Shown: positions 25,134-33,676 of the stretch, one piece after another
Numbering within the stretch: position 1 is the stretch's first letter
Layout: the number at the start of each line of letters is the position of its first letter
Assembly (NCBI GenBank): GCA_965262745.1
Contig: OZ253558.1
Span: 1,302,001-1,366,000 of the forward strand
DNA length: 64,000 bases
Direction: 5' to 3'
Source: JAJECS01 sp965262745
GTDB taxonomy: Bacteria; Chloroflexota; UBA11872
Translations under genes and position numbers: made by a program
The notes under the pieces: model-generated
Seen by the model: the letters and a program-made list of their open reading frames with translations, nothing else
Told to the model about the DNA's origin: nothing
Database searches by the model: none

Positions 25134-26510
25134 ATGCAAGAACCCGTAGTCGTCGACCGCGAAACCGCGAACCGCGAGCTGCTGGATTTCGTCTTCAGCT
25201 GGCCCAAGTGGTTCTTCGCAACCACTGGCCTGCTCGGCGCCGTGATCACGCTGGGCCTCATCATCTTCCTTCTGCTGATGATCTTCGGCCTTCAGTTATT
25301 CGGCTACGCGCACCCCGTCTATTGGGGCTTTCCGGTCGTCAACTTCGTGTTCTGGATCGGGGTCAGCCACGCCGGAATCATGGTTTCGGCCATTCTGCGG
25401 CTGTCGCAGGCTGAGTGGCGGCGCCCCGTGACGCGGGCCGCGGAGGTCCTGACGATCTTCTCGCTCATGACCGCCATGACGTTCCCCATCATCCACAGCG
25501 GTCGTCCCTGGCGAACGCTGTATTGGGAATTCCCATACGACTGGATGCGCGGCATCTGGCCGAACCCGCGGTCGCCGCTGGTATGGGACCCCGCCGCGAT
25601 CTTCACCTACCTGACGTCGACGGTGATGTTCGTCTACATCGCGCTATTGCCCGACCTGGCCTTGGCCCGCGACCGCGTGAAGAACCCAATCGCCAAGTTC
25701 GCCTATGGGGTGCTCTCGCTGGGATTCCGCGGTACGACCCGGCAATGGCGGATTCAAGCCATCGCCGGCATCTTGCTCTCCGCGCTCATCCTGCCCATCT
25801 TCGTCTCGGTGCACAGCATCGTGTCCTGGGACTTCGCCGTCACGATCATTCCGGGGTGGCACAACACCGTCTTCGCTCCTTACTTCGTCATCGGGGCCGT
25901 GCACTCCGGCGTATCGGCCGTGGTCACCGTAATGATCGCCATGCGCTACGCCTTCGGCCTGAAGAACTTCATCACGAAGGACCACATTGATTCGCTGGCG
26001 CGGCTGCTCATCATCGTGGCCACCGTCTGGCTGTTCTTCTTCATGCTCGATTTCATGTTCGGCTTGTATGGCACTGAGCCGGCCGAGGTCGACACTTGGC
26101 AGCGCCGGCTGATGGAGCCGCCCTGGACGGCCCTCGCCATCATCTTCATCACCACTGCCTACATCATTCCGGTCGGTGCCTGGCTGTTCCGCCGCGTCCG
26201 CCGCAATTTCTTCCTGATGTTCGTGACCACCATCCTCGTGAACATCGGCATGTGGCTCGAGCGGTACATGATCGTGATACCCGGACTCGAGCGAAAATCG
26301 AACCTCTCGTTCCAGTACGGCGACTACGCGCCGTCTCTTGCGGAATTTGGCATCATCGCCGCCCAGCTGTCACTCGTGATCGCCGGATTCCTCGTGTTCT
26401 CCAAGTTGCTGCCGATCATGCCGGCGGCGGACATCAAGGAAGGTCAGATCCTGCGTGACGAAATCAAGGTCGGCCGTGCGAGGGTCCCGGCCACGATGCG
26501 CGAAGCGTAA
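25134..26510 (+). CDS. actC: ACIII NrfD-like quinol-oxidising membrane subunit, probably ActC
   Basis: A 458-residue NrfD/PsrC-family protein with about ten helices. Strong family landmarks are YWGFPVVNFVFWIGVSHAG with the conserved His, AILRLSQAEWRRPVTRAAE, FPIIHSGRPWRTLYWEFPYD and, later, HSGVSAVVTVMIAMRYAFGL and NIGMWLERYMIVIPGLER. ActC is the subunit thought to bind and oxidise menaquinol near the outer face and hand electrons to the Fe-S subunit. It lies 7 bp after the probable actF, which is an unusual gene order. Confidence 0.88.
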   Translation: MQEPVVVDRETANRELLDFVFSWPKWFFATTGLLGAVITLGLIIFLLLMIFGLQLFGYAHPVYWGFPVVNFVFWIGVSHAGIMVSAILRLSQAEWRRPVTRAAEVLTIFSLMTAMTFPIIHSGRPWRTLYWEFPYDWMRGIWPNPRSPLVWDPAAIFTYLTSTVMFVYIALLPDLALARDRVKNPIAKFAYGVLSLGFRGTTRQWRIQAIAGILLSALILPIFVSVHSIVSWDFAVTIIPGWHNTVFAPYFVIGAVHSGVSAVVTVMIAMRYAFGLKNFITKDHIDSLARLLIIVATVWLFFFMLDFMFGLYGTEPAEVDTWQRRLMEPPWTALAIIFITTAYIIPVGAWLFRRVRRNFFLMFVTTILVNIGMWLERYMIVIPGLERKSNLSFQYGDYAPSLAEFGIIAAQLSLVIAGFLVFSKLLPIMPAADIKEGQILRDEIKVGRARVPATMREA

Positions 26511-26519
26511 GGGGGACTC

Positions 26520-27077
26520 ATGAGCGCCAGGGATTCCGATCGAAAGCGGGAGCTGCTCGGGCTGTACAACGAGCCCGATGACGCCGCCGAGGCCGTGACA
26601 CGGCTCCGCGGCGCGGGATTTGACGACAACGATTTCGAGATCATCTCGGCCACGCCGTACCCGGAAGGCGCCTTCGGCGAGCACCATGTGAAACACCGCC
26701 TCTTTGCCTTCCCGTTCGCGGGTGCGGCCTGCGGGCTCGCGGTGGCCATCGCCTGGCACATCGGCGCCCAGATCGCGCTGCCCATCGTGACCGGCGGTAA
26801 GCCCATCGTCGCGGTGCCGGCCATCATTCAGGTGCTCTACGAGGGCACGATGCTCGGAGCCGTTCTCTTCACCGTCCTCGGCGTGCTGTTCGAGTCCCGC
26901 CTGCCGGACGGCGTGGGCTTGTACGACGACCGAATTGCCGACGGCCTGATCGGTGTATCGATCATGGCGCGCGAGCGCCGGATTCCGGATGCGCAGATTG
27001 CGCTCGAGGAAGCTGGAGCAATTGACGTGCTCAGCAAAGAGGGCAGCCTCATGAGTTCGGCGGCGGCATCGCCTTGA
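26520..27077 (+). CDS. actD: ACIII subunit ActD (DUF3341 family)
   Basis: A 185-residue protein beginning with a soluble ferredoxin-like region (LLGLYNEPDDAAEAVTRLRGAGFDDNDFEIIS, two parts) followed by two membrane helices (about 60-85 and 100-125) and a cytosolic tail with VGVSIMARERRIPDAQIALEEAGA-like text. This is the arrangement of ActD, a small membrane subunit of ACIII without cofactors. It overlaps actE by 4 nt. GGGGG lies ahead of its ATG. Confidence 0.9.
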   Translation: MSARDSDRKRELLGLYNEPDDAAEAVTRLRGAGFDDNDFEIISATPYPEGAFGEHHVKHRLFAFPFAGAACGLAVAIAWHIGAQIALPIVTGGKPIVAVPAIIQVLYEGTMLGAVLFTVLGVLFESRLPDGVGLYDDRIADGLIGVSIMARERRIPDAQIALEEAGAIDVLSKEGSLMSSAAASP

Positions 27078-27610
27078 CCCACCTCGCACGTCGTGCGACG
27101 CGAGCCGCCAGCCTGTCGATCGGGCTGGCCTTGGCCGTGCTCGTGGTCGCGGCGTGCGAAACGGGGGCGTATCCAGTCGACTTGTTCCCGGAGATGCACT
27201 ATCAGCAGTCGTATCGCACGCAGGAACCGCCGTACGAGGCGCCGCCCGAGGGCCAGGTCTCGACCCGCGGCGCCGAGGTTCCGGTGACGGACTTTGTCGA
27301 AGCCCTGACCCTCGAGAATCCGGTGCCCTTCGATGGGCCGTCGATCGATCGCGGCCGTGCGCTGTTCGCGGCCAATTGCGCGATGTGCCACGGCATGGAC
27401 GGCACGGGCGATAGCTATGTCGCGGACGCCTTTGAAAGCTATGGCGCGAAGCGCCCGGCGTCTCTGGTATCGGACACCGTCAAGAATCAGGGGGACGGCA
27501 CGCTGTTCTGGACCATCACGAATGGCATCAACAACATGCCGGCCTGGCAGCGGCTCCTCACCGAAGAGCAACGCTGGGTGCTCGTGACGTACATCCGAAC
27601 GCTTGACTAG
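27074..27610 (+). CDS. actE: ACIII subunit ActE, monoheme cytochrome c lipoprotein
   Basis: A 178-residue exported cytochrome with a signal peptide ending in lipobox VAAC (Cys28). One heme site CAMCH is at residues 102-106, and NNMPAW near residue 155 supplies a likely axial Met. The segment MHYQQSYRTQEPPYEAPPEG upstream of the heme domain is typical of ActE proteins. It would accept or deliver electrons at the outer face of ACIII. Start TTG overlaps the actD stop. It is the last gene of the operon; the next gene begins 124 bp on. Confidence 0.9.
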   Translation: MTHLARRATRAASLSIGLALAVLVVAACETGAYPVDLFPEMHYQQSYRTQEPPYEAPPEGQVSTRGAEVPVTDFVEALTLENPVPFDGPSIDRGRALFAANCAMCHGMDGTGDSYVADAFESYGAKRPASLVSDTVKNQGDGTLFWTITNGINNMPAWQRLLTEEQRWVLVTYIRTLD

Positions 27611-27734
27611 CACCGGCTAGCAGCCCCCGGTGGAAAGTCGACGGCCGGCCGCGCCGCGTGGTACCAACGCCGCGCCTCGGCCCGATCACACAATCGCTTG
27701 CTCCGGGCATTCGACGTGCAGAATGGTCGCCTAG

Positions 27735-28196
27735 ATGGCTGAGAGCCCCGCGGTCTTTCTCGTTGTTCTCCGCTGGCTGCATGCCGTCGCCGCCGGACTC
27801 TGGCTGGGCGGAGGGCTGCTGCTGCTGGCGCTGCGGGCACGGGGCCTGGGATCGGGCACGTCATCGGCGCAATGGGGCCGCGCGGCCGGTCGCACCCTGC
27901 GGCTCGGCGTGGCCGTTTTCATCATCACGGGAGCGCTGCTGACCGCGGCGCGGCTCGCCGAGCCGAACGTCCCGATCGCCTACGTCGTCGTGCTCGCGGG
28001 AAAAATCGGCCTGGCATTTGCGATGTTCTGGCTAGCAGTGCCGCGATCACGACGCGCCGCGGCACCGCCCACCGAAGGTTGGTCCAGGTTGGCGCGAGAC
28101 CGCACCTTCTGGATCGTCGCCATCGCGCTAATCGTGTATTTGTTGTCCATCGTCCTCAACGAGTTGATCGAACGGTCCGCGTTGCAGATCGGCTAG
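27735..28196 (+). CDS. CopD-like four-helix membrane protein
   Basis: A 153-residue integral membrane protein with about four helices (residues 5-30, 55-75, 85-105, 125-147). The opening FLVVLRWLHAVAAGLWLGGGLLL resembles the conserved N-terminal helix of CopD/copper-resistance and related heme-or-copper membrane proteins, with one His in the helix. It stands between the ACIII and Ccm clusters, 32 bp before ccmE. A role in copper or heme handling for respiratory complexes is plausible but unproven. Confidence 0.65.
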   Translation: MAESPAVFLVVLRWLHAVAAGLWLGGGLLLLALRARGLGSGTSSAQWGRAAGRTLRLGVAVFIITGALLTAARLAEPNVPIAYVVVLAGKIGLAFAMFWLAVPRSRRAAAPPTEGWSRLARDRTFWIVAIALIVYLLSIVLNELIERSALQIG

Positions 28197-28228
28197 GCTG
28201 ATTTGCCCCACGCGCCCGTGTCACCGCC

Positions 28229-28699
28229 GTGAACGAAGCCTCCGAGCAAGCCAGTACAACCACATCCCAATCGCTCCAGCAGCGGTTGCTTTCCGGCAAG
28301 ATTCTATTTGTCGGCGGAGCGCTGGCCGCGGCCCTTGGGTTCCTGATCTGGACCGCCACACAAGGCGCCATCGTCTACTACCACACCGTCAGCGAGCTGC
28401 ACGCGATGGGGGCCGACGTCGAAGGTCGCCTGGTGCGCGTCAACGGGATCGTCGTGGACGAGTCAATTCACGAGGCGTCCGCCGAGGGCATCATCCGGTT
28501 CGAGATCGAAGACGCGACCGGCGTGCTGCCGGTTGAGTTCCGCGGGTCCCCGCCCGATCTCTTTGGATACGCGGAGGACGACAAGTACTCCGACGTGATC
28601 GCGGAAGGCCGCCTGCGCAGCACGGGCGTCTTCGAGGCGCGCAACCTCATCGTCAAGCACGGCCCGGAATTCGAGCCTCGCGAGATCCCAGCGCAGTGA
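28229..28699 (+). CDS. ccmE: Cytochrome c maturation heme chaperone CcmE, with Phe at the usual Tyr position
   Basis: A 156-residue periplasm-facing protein with an N-terminal membrane anchor (about residues 24-50) and a beta-barrel domain. CcmE carries heme from CcmABCD to CcmF/H, using a covalent His bond. The His is present (VKHGPEF, His144), but the residue four positions later, Tyr in the classical HxxxY heme site, is Phe148. The YYHTVSEL and RLVRVNGIV stretches are typical. GTG start; its stop overlaps the ccmAB start in GTGA. Confidence 0.92.
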   Translation: MNEASEQASTTTSQSLQQRLLSGKILFVGGALAAALGFLIWTATQGAIVYYHTVSELHAMGADVEGRLVRVNGIVVDESIHEASAEGIIRFEIEDATGVLPVEFRGSPPDLFGYAEDDKYSDVIAEGRLRSTGVFEARNLIVKHGPEFEPREIPAQ

Positions 28700-30117
28700 A
28701 CCCGGTTGCCATGCGGTCAACGCCGCTGGCAACTGGTGAGCCGGACATCGAAACTCCGGCTCTCTCGCTAAATCAACTCACCGTGGGATTCGGCCGGCGC
28801 CATGTGCTCCGAGGTGTTTCCCTGTCCGTGCGAGCGGGTGAACGGGTGGCATTGCTCGGGCCAAACGGCGCCGGCAAGACGACGCTGCTGCACACGCTGG
28901 CGACCCTCCAGCCGCCGTTGGGCGGCCAAGCGCAGATCGGAGGCGCGGATGTCGTGCGGCGCAAGCGCGAGGCGCGCCGTCACCTCGGATACGTCGGACA
29001 CACGCCGCACATGGTCGGCCATCTCACGGCTCGCGAGAACCTCGCGTTCCTGGCCGCGCTCTACGGGGTGGCAAGTGCCGAATCGCGCGTAGCCGAGTCA
29101 CTGGCGGTCGTGGGGCTGACGCCGATGGCCGACCGGCGCGCGCGCGAGCTCTCACGCGGGCAGCTCCAACGGCTCTCGCTGGCCGCCGCGGCGCTGCATC
29201 GGCCGTCCGTGCTGCTCTTGGACGAGCCGGACGCAAGCCTCGACCGCGACGGTGTGCGCGCGCTGCCCGCCATGCTCAATGCCCTTTGCCCAGATTCGGC
29301 GGTGCTGATGAGCACCCACGATCCTGACGTAGCCGCCCAGGTGGCCGGACGCCGGGCCATCGTGGATCACGGCCGTGTCAGCCAACCCGATGACAGCGCT
29401 CCTGCACCGCAAACGCGCCGGACGCCTACCGGAAGCATGGGCGTCTCCTTCCGCGCCACCGCCTGGGCGCTGCTGCGTCGGGACGCCTTGGTCGAGTGGC
29501 GCGCGCGCGAGCAAGGACCGGCGCTGCTGGCGTTCACGCTGCTGGTCACGGTGTTGTTCGACATGGCATTCGTCATTCCGGCGGCGGCAGACGCGCCGGC
29601 GGTTGCCGCCGGTGTGGCATGGTCCACGCTGCTGCTGGCCGCCAGCCTTGCCGGAGTCCGGCTGTTCGGCGCGGAGCGCGACGCGAACACGTTGACCTGC
29701 CTGCGCCTGGCGCCAATCGACCAGAGCGCCGTGTTCGTTGCGAAGTACGCCGTGCTGACTGCTCAGGTGCTGGCCGTGGGACTCGTGCAATTGGTGCTCC
29801 TCAGCGCCCTGCTCGATCTGCAGCTCATCCAGGGAGGCATGCTGGCCAGCTTGGGTCTGGTGACCATTGCCTTGAGCGCGCTGACAGCCATGCAGAGCGC
29901 GCTTGCGCTGCACAGTCGGGCTCGAGAAGTCCTGATGCCGCTGTTGACGATACCTCTGGCCATTCCCGTGATGCTGGCCGGAATAGGGGCGACGCTGGAG
30001 ACGCTCCAAGGCGCCCCGGCGGCGGGAGCGGCGCCCTGGTTCGGCTTGCTCGCCGTGGTGGCCGCAGTATTCTTGTCGTTGAGCATCATGCTCTACCCAC
30101 ACGCCGTCGACGGATAG
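28696..30117 (+). CDS. ccmAB: Fused CcmA-CcmB heme-handling ABC transporter
   Basis: A 473-residue fusion. Residues about 23-230 are an ABC ATPase like CcmA: Walker A GPNGAGKTT at 55-63, signature LSRGQLQRLS and Walker B LLLDEPDASLD. After a Pro/Arg-rich linker (near 233-250) residues about 250-473 form a six-helix membrane domain like CcmB (WRAREQGPALLAF, SLAGVRLFGAERDANTL, LQLIQGGMLASLGL). In most bacteria these are two genes of about 205 and 220 residues. CcmAB uses ATP to release holo-CcmE from CcmCD. No stop or frameshift lies between the domains. Confidence 0.9.
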   Translation: MNPVAMRSTPLATGEPDIETPALSLNQLTVGFGRRHVLRGVSLSVRAGERVALLGPNGAGKTTLLHTLATLQPPLGGQAQIGGADVVRRKREARRHLGYVGHTPHMVGHLTARENLAFLAALYGVASAESRVAESLAVVGLTPMADRRARELSRGQLQRLSLAAAALHRPSVLLLDEPDASLDRDGVRALPAMLNALCPDSAVLMSTHDPDVAAQVAGRRAIVDHGRVSQPDDSAPAPQTRRTPTGSMGVSFRATAWALLRRDALVEWRAREQGPALLAFTLLVTVLFDMAFVIPAAADAPAVAAGVAWSTLLLAASLAGVRLFGAERDANTLTCLRLAPIDQSAVFVAKYAVLTAQVLAVGLVQLVLLSALLDLQLIQGGMLASLGLVTIALSALTAMQSALALHSRAREVLMPLLTIPLAIPVMLAGIGATLETLQGAPAAGAAPWFGLLAVVAAVFLSLSIMLYPHAVDG

Positions 30118-30127
30118 GGGATTTGGG

Positions 30128-30907
30128 ATGAGTCTCTCCAGCATTGCGCTGGGGCGCCGCGCCATCGGGCAGCCGCCGTTGTTCGGTTGGCGCGGCCTGA
30201 TCGTGTATACGGCGCTGCTCGTCCTGATGTCGGCGGCGCTCTACATGATCTTCATCTTTGCGCCGGCGGAGCGCGTCCAAGGCGACGCCCAACGACTGCT
30301 CTACGGCCACGTGGCAGTGGCGTGGCTCGCCTTTCTTGCGTTCGGCTTCGTCGTAGTCGCCAGCGTGATGTACCTGTGGCGCCGTGATCCGCGCTGGGAC
30401 AGCTTGGCGCTTTCGGCCGCGGAGGTCGGGGTGCTGTTCACCACGCTCACGCTGGTGACCGGCGCCATCTGGGGCCGCGTCATTTGGAACGTATGGTGGA
30501 CGTGGGATCCGCGCCTGACGACGACGCTCGTGTTGTGGTTCATCTATACGGCCTATCTCGCGCTGCGGATGTACATCGACAATGTGGACGTGCGCCGGCG
30601 CGTCGCCGCCATCTTCGGCATCTTGGGCTTCGTCGACGTGCCGATCGTGTGGTTCTCCGTGCAATGGTGGCGCAGCCTGCATCCGGTGCAATCGATCACG
30701 CGCGAGGGCGCGCTGCCGCCCGAAATGCTCGTCACGCTGCTGGTTACGCTGGTGGCGTTCACGATGTTCTTCTCGGTCCTTATCCGACAGCGCTATCTCC
30801 TGGAGCGCGCCGACGATGAGGGTGAGGATCTTCGCGCCCGCCTAAGGAACCAACTCGATGAATGGCGGCTGGCGGGCGGCAGATCGACTCCGGAGGCTGG
30901 GATATGA
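30128..30907 (+). CDS. ccmC: Heme-lyase membrane subunit CcmC
   Basis: A 259-residue protein with six helices and the tryptophan-rich WWD signature as WGRVIWNVWWTWDPRLTTTLVLW. CcmC presents heme to CcmE on the outer face of the membrane; histidines in the outer loops (for example in LLYGHVAVAWLAF) are the likely heme ligands. Start ATG preceded by GGGGATTTGGG; stop overlaps the ccmD start in ATGA. Confidence 0.93.
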   Translation: MSLSSIALGRRAIGQPPLFGWRGLIVYTALLVLMSAALYMIFIFAPAERVQGDAQRLLYGHVAVAWLAFLAFGFVVVASVMYLWRRDPRWDSLALSAAEVGVLFTTLTLVTGAIWGRVIWNVWWTWDPRLTTTLVLWFIYTAYLALRMYIDNVDVRRRVAAIFGILGFVDVPIVWFSVQWWRSLHPVQSITREGALPPEMLVTLLVTLVAFTMFFSVLIRQRYLLERADDEGEDLRARLRNQLDEWRLAGGRSTPEAGI

Positions 30908-31065
30908 CACAGGAGCTTGTTTTTTTGCTCGTGGGCTACGGTGCCGTCTGGCTGCTGCTTTTCGGATACCTCGTATTCGTCACCGGACGGATTCGCAGCG
31001 TCCGCGACGCGGTCCAGGATGTGCGGCAGGAGCTCGACGCCGAACGTCAGAAGGCCTCCGAGTAA
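30904..31065 (+). CDS. ccmD: CcmD-like small membrane protein
   Basis: A 53-residue peptide with one membrane helix (about residues 4-28, TQELVFLLVGYGAVWLLLF) and a charged cytosolic tail (RIRSVRDAVQDVRQELDAE). Its size, single helix and place right after ccmC fit CcmD, which stabilises the CcmABC-CcmE complex. It is short and is recognised mainly by position. The ATG overlaps the ccmC stop. Confidence 0.82.
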   Translation: MTQELVFLLVGYGAVWLLLFGYLVFVTGRIRSVRDAVQDVRQELDAERQKASE

Positions 31066-31165
31066 CCTCGACTTCGCGATTTACCTTCGAGTCGGCAATG
31101 GGCGCACGCGGCGGCGTTTGGACGGGCGATCCGGGTGAGTAGCCACAGGCCAGCGTCTGGCTTCA

Positions 31166-31185
31166 GCCCGGTGACGACGCCGGGC
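31166..31185 (+). promoter_or_regulatory. Stem-loop upstream of ccmF
   Basis: Arms GCCCGG and CCGGGC (6 bp) with an 8-nt loop, ending 17 nt before the ccmF GTG. It lies in the 137-bp gap between ccmD and ccmF. Function unknown; it could be a processing or attenuation site within the ccm transcript. Confidence 0.25.
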
Positions 31186-31202
31186 GTCCAGGAACCACAG
31201 CT

Positions 31203-33203
31203 GTGATCGACCTGGTGGTGGTTGGGCGCCTGGCGCTCGGCCTGGCGTTCGGTGTAGCGGTGATCCAGCTCACGACGAGCGGCCTTGCCGTCTGGCGGCG
31301 TGGCCCCGACTTCACAGACGCGGCGCGCAACGCCGCCGTCGTGCTGGCCGCGGTCGTGACGCTTGCCGTCGCCGCGCTCACGGCGGGCTTCCTCAGCCGG
31401 GACTTTTCGATCGCGTTCGTCGCCGACACGTCCAGCCGCTCCATGCCGCTCGGCCTCACGGTCTCCGCCCTATGGGGCGGGCAGGAGGGCTCGCTTCTCT
31501 TCTGGACCTGGATGCTCAGTCTGTTCAGCGCCGCGGCGGCGTGGCGCATGTGCAAACGCGATAAGGCGCTCGCGCCGTGGGGCATAGGCACCCTCGCAGC
31601 CATCGTCCTCTTCTTCATCGGCGTGCTCGTCTTCGTCTCGAGCCCGTTCCAGCGCCTGGTCGTGGCGCCCCCCGACGGGCGCGGGCTCAATCCGCTCCTC
31701 TGGGACAGCGGCATGCAGGTGCATCCGCCCATGCTGCTTACGGGCTACATGTCATTCACCATTCCGTTTGCATTTGCGGCGGCGATGCTGGCCGCGGGCC
31801 GGCTCTCGCAGGAGTGGCTGCGCGAAATGCGCAACTGGATGCTCGTGGCCTGGGCCATCCAGGGCGCCGGCCTGCTGCTCGGTGCCTGGTGGGCATATCG
31901 GGTGCTGGGCTGGGGCGGTTACTGGGGCTGGGACCCGGTCGAGAACGTCGCGCTGCTTCCGTGGTTGGCGGCCACGGCCTACATTCACTCGGCGCTGGCC
32001 CAGGAGCGGCGCGGTCAGCTTCGGGCATGGTCGATTGGGCTCGTGCTCGCCGGATTCGCGCTTGCCATCTTCGGTACCTTCGTCGTGCGCAGCGGCATCC
32101 TCACGTCGGTGCACTCCTTCGCGCTCTCAGACGTGGGACCGATCTTTCTCACGTTCGTCGGCGTCGTGCTCGTGGCTGCCGTCCTCGCCTTCTTGTACCG
32201 GCTGCCGTTGCTGCGCGCGCCAATGGCCATCGAGTCGCTGGCGTCGAAGGAAGCCGGGGTCTTGCTCAACAACCTGCTGCTGATGGCCGTCCTCGTGGCG
32301 GTGCTTTGGGGCACCGTTTTCCCGATCCTGTCGGAGCTCGTCCAAGGCGCGCGCATCGCCGTTGGACCGCCGTTTTATGCCCAGGTCACCGTGCCGCTGC
32401 TCCTGATCATGCTGGGGCTGCTGGGCATTGGCCCGCTGCTGGCATGGCGGCGCACGACGGCACGCGCCGCGTGGCGGGCCACACGCTGGCCGCTGCTCGT
32501 CACCGTCGTCGTATCCGTGATCCTGCTCGCCCTGGGCATGCGGGCCGGGTTCGCCGTGCTGGGCTTCGGTCTGGCGGCCCTGATAGCCGCGGGGGCATTG
32601 CGCGAACTGGCACGCAGCCTTCGCGCCCGGCCGAATGCATCAAGCAGCGGTCCGCCGATTGCGCTCCAGATCATCGGCAGCCGGCGTCGGCTCGGGAGCC
32701 ACCTCGTGCATCTGAGCGTCGCGGTCTTTGCCATTGGGGTCGTCGGCTCGGCCTCCTTCGGGCAGGAGACCGCCGTCCGCCTGGCACAGAACGAATCCGA
32801 AACGGTCGATGGCTACACCGTGACGTTTCGCGGTCTGCGCTCGCAGGCGCAGCCCGGCCTGACGACCGTGTTCGCCGACCTCGACGTGAGGCGCGGTGAG
32901 GAGCCGGCGACGCCGCTCACGCCGTCCCGCCGCATCCACGGCGGCTGGGAGAATCAGCCCACGTCCGACGTCGCCATTCACACGACGTTTCCCGCGCTCG
33001 ACGATCTCTACGTCCTCCTGGACGATTGGGAGCCCGACGGGTCAGCGGCGTCATTCCGCATCCTGGTGAATCCGCTCGTGCCGCTGCTATGGGCTGGCGG
33101 CGTGTTGTACTTCATAGGCGTGCTCGTGGTCGCATGGCCTGCCGCGGTGCTGCATCGAGCCCCGGCCCTGGCGTCGCCCGCCCGGCGTTCGGCGACACCG
33201 TGA
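31203..33203 (+). CDS. ccmF: Cytochrome c heme-lyase subunit CcmF
   Basis: A 666-residue polytopic protein with about 15 helices. The WWD-type heme site reads WGGYWGWDPVENVALLPWL; other family landmarks are RSMPLGLTVSALWGGQEGSLLFW, LLWDSGMQVHPPMLLTGYM and TFVVRSGILTSVHSFALSD. CcmF with CcmH attaches heme to apocytochrome CxxCH motifs outside the membrane. GTG start; stop overlaps the ccmH start by 4 nt. Confidence 0.95.
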   Translation: MIDLVVVGRLALGLAFGVAVIQLTTSGLAVWRRGPDFTDAARNAAVVLAAVVTLAVAALTAGFLSRDFSIAFVADTSSRSMPLGLTVSALWGGQEGSLLFWTWMLSLFSAAAAWRMCKRDKALAPWGIGTLAAIVLFFIGVLVFVSSPFQRLVVAPPDGRGLNPLLWDSGMQVHPPMLLTGYMSFTIPFAFAAAMLAAGRLSQEWLREMRNWMLVAWAIQGAGLLLGAWWAYRVLGWGGYWGWDPVENVALLPWLAATAYIHSALAQERRGQLRAWSIGLVLAGFALAIFGTFVVRSGILTSVHSFALSDVGPIFLTFVGVVLVAAVLAFLYRLPLLRAPMAIESLASKEAGVLLNNLLLMAVLVAVLWGTVFPILSELVQGARIAVGPPFYAQVTVPLLLIMLGLLGIGPLLAWRRTTARAAWRATRWPLLVTVVVSVILLALGMRAGFAVLGFGLAALIAAGALRELARSLRARPNASSSGPPIALQIIGSRRRLGSHLVHLSVAVFAIGVVGSASFGQETAVRLAQNESETVDGYTVTFRGLRSQAQPGLTTVFADLDVRRGEEPATPLTPSRRIHGGWENQPTSDVAIHTTFPALDDLYVLLDDWEPDGSAASFRILVNPLVPLLWAGGVLYFIGVLVVAWPAAVLHRAPALASPARRSATP

Positions 33204-33676
33204 AGCTGCGCGCGGGTTTCGTGCTGATGCTCATCATCGCCAGCCTGGGCGCTTCGGTCGTACATGCCGACGACAGCACCGCCGACGCCGTGTACGCACG
33301 CCAGTCGCGCATCGCCGATCAGCTGGACTGCCCCGTGTGTCAAGGCCAGTCGGTGAAGGAATCCAACGCCCAGTTGGCGCAGCAAATGCGCGCGATCATC
33401 GGCACGAAAATTGCCGACGGCGCGACGGACGCGGAAATCTTCGACTTCTTCGCCGCGCGCTACGGCGTGGGCATTCTGCGCGACCCGCCCAAGGAGGGCC
33501 TGGCCCTCGGCCTGTGGCTGGGACCGATCATCGCCGCTGCCGTGGGCGTTCTCGCCGTGGGAGTGGTGCTGCTGCGCCGCCGGCCGCGGCCGACACCGCA
33601 AACCGATGGGCACTTGAGCGAGCTCGAGGCCCAAATCGACCGGCTGCGCCAGCCGCCGAACGGTAGCGGCGCGTGA
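33200..33676 (+). CDS. ccmH: Cytochrome c maturation thiol-oxidoreductase CcmH
   Basis: A 158-residue protein with a signal peptide (residues 1-22), the redox motif QLDCPVCQGQSVKESNA (Cys44, Cys47) in place of the usual LRCxxCQ, and a C-terminal helix (about 108-127). CcmH reduces or holds the apocytochrome thiols for heme ligation by CcmF. The start is a GTG overlapping the end of ccmF; the frame also runs upstream to 33026 inside ccmF, which is not used. Stop overlaps the next gene. Confidence 0.92.
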   Translation: MKLRAGFVLMLIIASLGASVVHADDSTADAVYARQSRIADQLDCPVCQGQSVKESNAQLAQQMRAIIGTKIADGATDAEIFDFFAARYGVGILRDPPKEGLALGLWLGPIIAAAVGVLAVGVVLLRRRPRPTPQTDGHLSELEAQIDRLRQPPNGSGA

